Shown here: positions 61,140 to 64,000 of the stretch, one piece after another | How positions within the stretch are numbered: the stretch's first letter is position 1 | Layout: each line of letters opens with the position of its first letter | Source: Plectrocnemia conspersa | Taxonomy: Eukaryota > Arthropoda > Insecta > Trichoptera > Polycentropodidae | Length of the DNA stretch: 64,000 bases | NCBI GenBank assembly: GCA_009617715.1 | Contig: VTFK01000215.1 | Location: 62,001 to 126,000 of the forward strand | Reading direction: 5' to 3' | Translations under genes and position numbers: made by a program | Notes under the pieces: generated by a model | Database searches by the model: none | Told to the model about the DNA's origin: nothing | What the model saw: only the letters and a program-made list of their open reading frames with translations

Positions 61140-61810
61140 CATCTTTCGGGTTTCTAACCCTTTGGGGTGTGACTTTGCAGCCAGTAAAACGTAGGTGGAA
61201 ACTAGTGAGAATTTTATTAGATTATATTACATGTTGCGACTGACTAAAATGAACGAAATGTTTTTCTTCGGTAGTGGTGGAGAAGCTGGCGCAGGGATGA
61301 TGTCAGTGGAAGATCTTTAGAGTTCTGATTGGTGTGGCAGTGACAGTATAGCGGAGGTTGATCTCTCGTATGGTGGATGTGAGCGTCCCATGTCCGTATG
61401 TTGTCCGCAGGCGGGCGTCTGCTAGTCTCTTCGGGTATCTGCTGGAGTCTGCAGGTACTCCCTCGAGACCAGCCTCATATATACAGACCTGCAAAGCTTG
61501 CTGATCAATTACAATCATGCAGCAATCATCTACCCAATCATTGCACTCGCTTCTTTGAACAACGAAATAAAGCCTTTAAAAAGTGTCATTTGCTTGATGA
61601 GCACCTCTGAGGTAGAATTGTGCAACGGGAATGTTGTGACCTCACGGTGCTTTTTGTCTTCCTGTGATATATTGTTTCTCGTGACCGTTTCGTATTCAAT
61701 GCACCGGAGAATTTTTGCGTCCTATTTTTTTCTAATCGTAATGAGAGTCGTAACGAGGGCCTTTGTCTGTTCCCGCTATTGTCTAGCCTATCCTTATTGA
61801 TGAATTATCA
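61140..61810 (+). repeat. Dispersed repeat R3, copy 3
   Basis: Starts ttctaaccctttggggtgtg and agccagtaaaacgtaggtgg, then gtggagaagctggcgcaggg, atcatgcagcaatcatctac, gatatattgtttctcgtgac and, near 61755, cgagggcctttgtctgttcc. Same orientation as copy 1. Its ORFs (61303-61518 minus, 61398-61610 plus) are translations of repeat sequence, not genes. Confidence 0.78.
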
Positions 61811-61839
61811 CTTTTGCTCAGATATTTCAATCTATAAAT

Positions 61840-62880
61840 ATTATTTATTTAACATAAAATTTACTATTGGTGTTTTAAAAATGTAATTTAAAATTCATAA
61901 AAATAACAACAGTTTAGCTTAAGAATATACATTAGAAATCGACATGACACAAAATTGCACAATAGCCACACAGACTCTTGAAATTTATCAATTACTACAA
62001 ATACTTTCTTAACTATTTTACAGTCTTCTGATGTAATTTATTTTTTGTTAAAATCTTATTTTTTAATCGTCATTGTTGTTATATCTATTTATTGTTTAAT
62101 ACGTAATATTTAAAGAGTAACTTGTATATATTTATCATAAAAAACATAATCAGCACATGTTACAACTATAAATAAATCGACTATAATATAACAATACATA
62201 TATAAAAAAATATTTTGTGAAAAATACAGAGCAATTTTATAAATCGATTAATTTTTTTTTCTAATTAAAATATCTGTAATTTAGAGCTCGAAATAAATAT
62301 TTTTGTGAAGTTTCAACAACAGTACTTTAAAATCATAAAAACGACAATAGTTTTGCTCAACAAAATAACATTAGGATAACACCCAAAATTGCACAATAGC
62401 CACGCAGACTTCCGAAAATCATCTATAAACGCAAAAATACTTTTCCTTATAAGATTTGAAACTCAACTCACCAGAAAACTTTGCATCAAATTAGTAGTAT
62501 TTTAATTATATTTTCAAAAGGGTGATAATTTTGAATGGGAAGTATTTCTCCAAAAAAAATATTGTATTATAATTTTTTTTAGCTACAGCAAATATTCAAA
62601 CATGTTATTGTGTAAAGTCTAAAAAACAGCTCAACACATACTTTATATAAAGTTTTTTATTGGTTAAAAATAAAATTTAGTGACATATAATATGTTTATC
62701 GTTTAGAGCTACTAAAACAACATTTAGATGATGAGTGATTACATCATATTGTTGAAATCATATTTAGAGTGGTATTGTCAGATTTATTTTTAATCTAACG
62801 TTAAACACTACATCCTATCTTGTTTCTTTAAAAAGTATTGCATACTTTTTAATTGAGTAACCTGTATATATTATCCAGAG
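61840..62880. repeat. Direct repeat of an A/T-rich unit, about 460-700 bp apart
   Basis: aaaattgcacaatagccac occurs at about 61951 and 62384, preceded by acaacagtttagctt or gacaatagttttgctc. A taacttgtatatattta block at about 62118 recurs at about 62860 as taacctgtatatattat. An inverted relative is at 56740-56870. Confidence 0.65.
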
Positions 62881-62929
62881 CATCAGAGTGTATTTATATC
62901 AAATCCATTCAAAATATCTCCGAAATCCT

Positions 62930-63460
62930 TCAGTAGTCACCAACGCTTAGAATAAGCCGCTTATTTTCGGCTCCTTCGTGCGATCCCGAAAGAAAGCTAT
63001 TTAGGTACATCAAGATTCTCGCGAAACTGCATCGCTCTAATTAGCATAGACACACCTGTTCTCGGTGCATTTCTTAGCAGAGATTTACCGTAGCGTTTGG
63101 TCCATTTGCATGCCGGCGGCGTCCAATTATCGTGGGCATTTTCCATCGAAGGCCTCTGCGTCGTGACTCAACAGCCTTCAGAATATATATATGTAGTTTT
63201 GGAAACTGCCACCGAAGTAAGGGTACACGCACTGCTGTCCCTTGTTATTCCGAACGTGACTCAATCGAGGCCTGGCGGAATGGTGACGAACGATTAAATG
63301 TAAGACACGAGCTGTCAGCTGAAAAGTCGACGGTCAGGGGTGAGCAACCGTTTCGATTTTATCGGCAAGGTCGTCGGGCGGGTTGCCTTTGTGATAAGGC
63401 ATGTTTACTAACTGATTTGAGTTTGACATTGATTTTTAATTTGTGTCGTAGATAAAACGT
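62930..63460. other. GC-richer block downstream of pigs
   Basis: CpG-rich for this region. Overlapping plus-strand ORFs (63097-63297 and 63132-63455; 66 and 107 codons) show no domain or family resemblance. It could be a regulatory element or the start of an unseen neighbouring gene. Confidence 0.3.
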
Positions 63461-63580
63461 TCAATGAAAAAAATGATTAGTGTTTTGTGACATGTAAATT
63501 TTAGTTCACTATCAATAGCTTTATTAAAAATATCTGAATACTTATTTCTGGGATTTTGTAAATGGTGAAGTATATTTTTG

Positions 63581-63608
63581 AATACTAGTTTCTCAAGAAA
63601 CTAGTATT
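63581..63608. repeat. Perfect inverted repeat, 13-bp arms
   Basis: aatactagtttct, ca, agaaactagtatt. Hairpin-forming. No associated element seen. Confidence 0.9.
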
Positions 63609-64000
63609 TTTCGATATGACGCTAAGATTTCCTTTCCGGCGCAATGATCACTTTTATAGCAAGATTTATTGTGGTTCAAATAACGAAGCGTGGCGACTAC
63701 GTGCCACACAAAAAAAAAGATTCCAAACCGCTTATAAGAACCAGAAGTGACTTATCAAAAGTTAGCTGAGCTATCATGATATATAAAGCTTTAGTACCAA
63801 AACCCTTCCAAGAAAATTCCAAAAGAATGAATCCATTTTATCAAGATATTCGACCGTTTTACAGAGACAATAAAAAATCCAACAAGGCCGTTTTTACGTA
63901 GCTGGTGATGAAAATAAGATGTTGACTGATCTCTTTTTTCTACACATTTAACACTGCTGTAGAAGACTATTTGATTTCCGAATTCTGATTAAGAAATATA

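Larger units (their letters stand above)
60081..64000. other. Downstream sequence, no recognised gene
   Basis: After the 3' UTR: 60081-61135 and 63461-64000 are AT-rich with nothing recognised, apart from the palindrome at 63581-63608. Repeats are listed separately. A following gene may start beyond the window. Confidence 0.5.

Noticed and set aside
1..64000. CRISPR array, bacterial operon or integrated virus
   Set aside because: No spaced identical repeats, no operon-like ORF packing and no viral hallmark genes were seen; reverse transcriptase and DDE relics are eukaryotic transposons.

Overview
The window is AT-rich eukaryotic DNA from an arthropod, almost certainly an insect; the order cannot be settled from the sequence. 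The evidence is GT-AG spliced exons lying far apart in long AT-rich introns, a protein that reads as the insect Gas2-family +TIP protein Pigs (pickled eggs), and introns filled with decayed Tigger/pogo DNA transposons, TTAA-flanked MITEs, tRNA-derived SINEs, foldback elements and a non-LTR reverse transcriptase relic. There is no bacterial gene organisation, no CRISPR array and no intact rRNA or tRNA gene.

One gene explains every confidently coding stretch. It is on the plus strand with six exons: 5043-5328, 8234-8430, 44309-44416, 54826-55013, 55084-55835 and 57049-58274. Joined, they give an open frame of 2,757 nt (918 residues plus stop), and the phases agree at all five junctions. The first visible exon starts in the middle of a calponin-homology (CH) domain, so the start codon and first half of that domain lie upstream of the window. 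Exons 1-2 carry the rest of the CH domain and an acidic linker. Exons 3-4 carry the whole Gas2-related (GAR) microtubule-binding domain. Exons 5-6 carry a Ser/Pro/Arg-rich disordered tail with two SxIP motifs of the EB1-binding type. The inferred protein would crosslink actin (CH) and microtubules (GAR) and track plus ends (SxIP).

Layout: 1-5042 is upstream intron with a SINE nested in an older repeat. 5329-8233 is an intron with two foldback elements. 8431-44308 is a very large intron. It holds three independent Tigger-like relics, a reverse transcriptase relic, an unidentified ORF at 17807-18166, two TTAA MITEs, several degenerate tandem duplications, a TATA box with two upstream CRE palindromes near 11.6 kb, and several GC-richer blocks. 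44417-54825 is an intron with two degenerate satellite-like arrays. 55014-55083 is a 70-bp mini-intron. 55836-57048 is a short intron. The 3' UTR runs from 58275 to about 60080, and 60081-64000 is downstream sequence with repeats and no recognised gene.

I did not find a clear new biological system. The items most worth a second look are the orphan ORF at 17807-18166, the candidate internal promoter near 11.6 kb, the GC-rich block at 29930-30600, the three-copy R3 repeat, and the nested insertions that allow exact dating of some elements.
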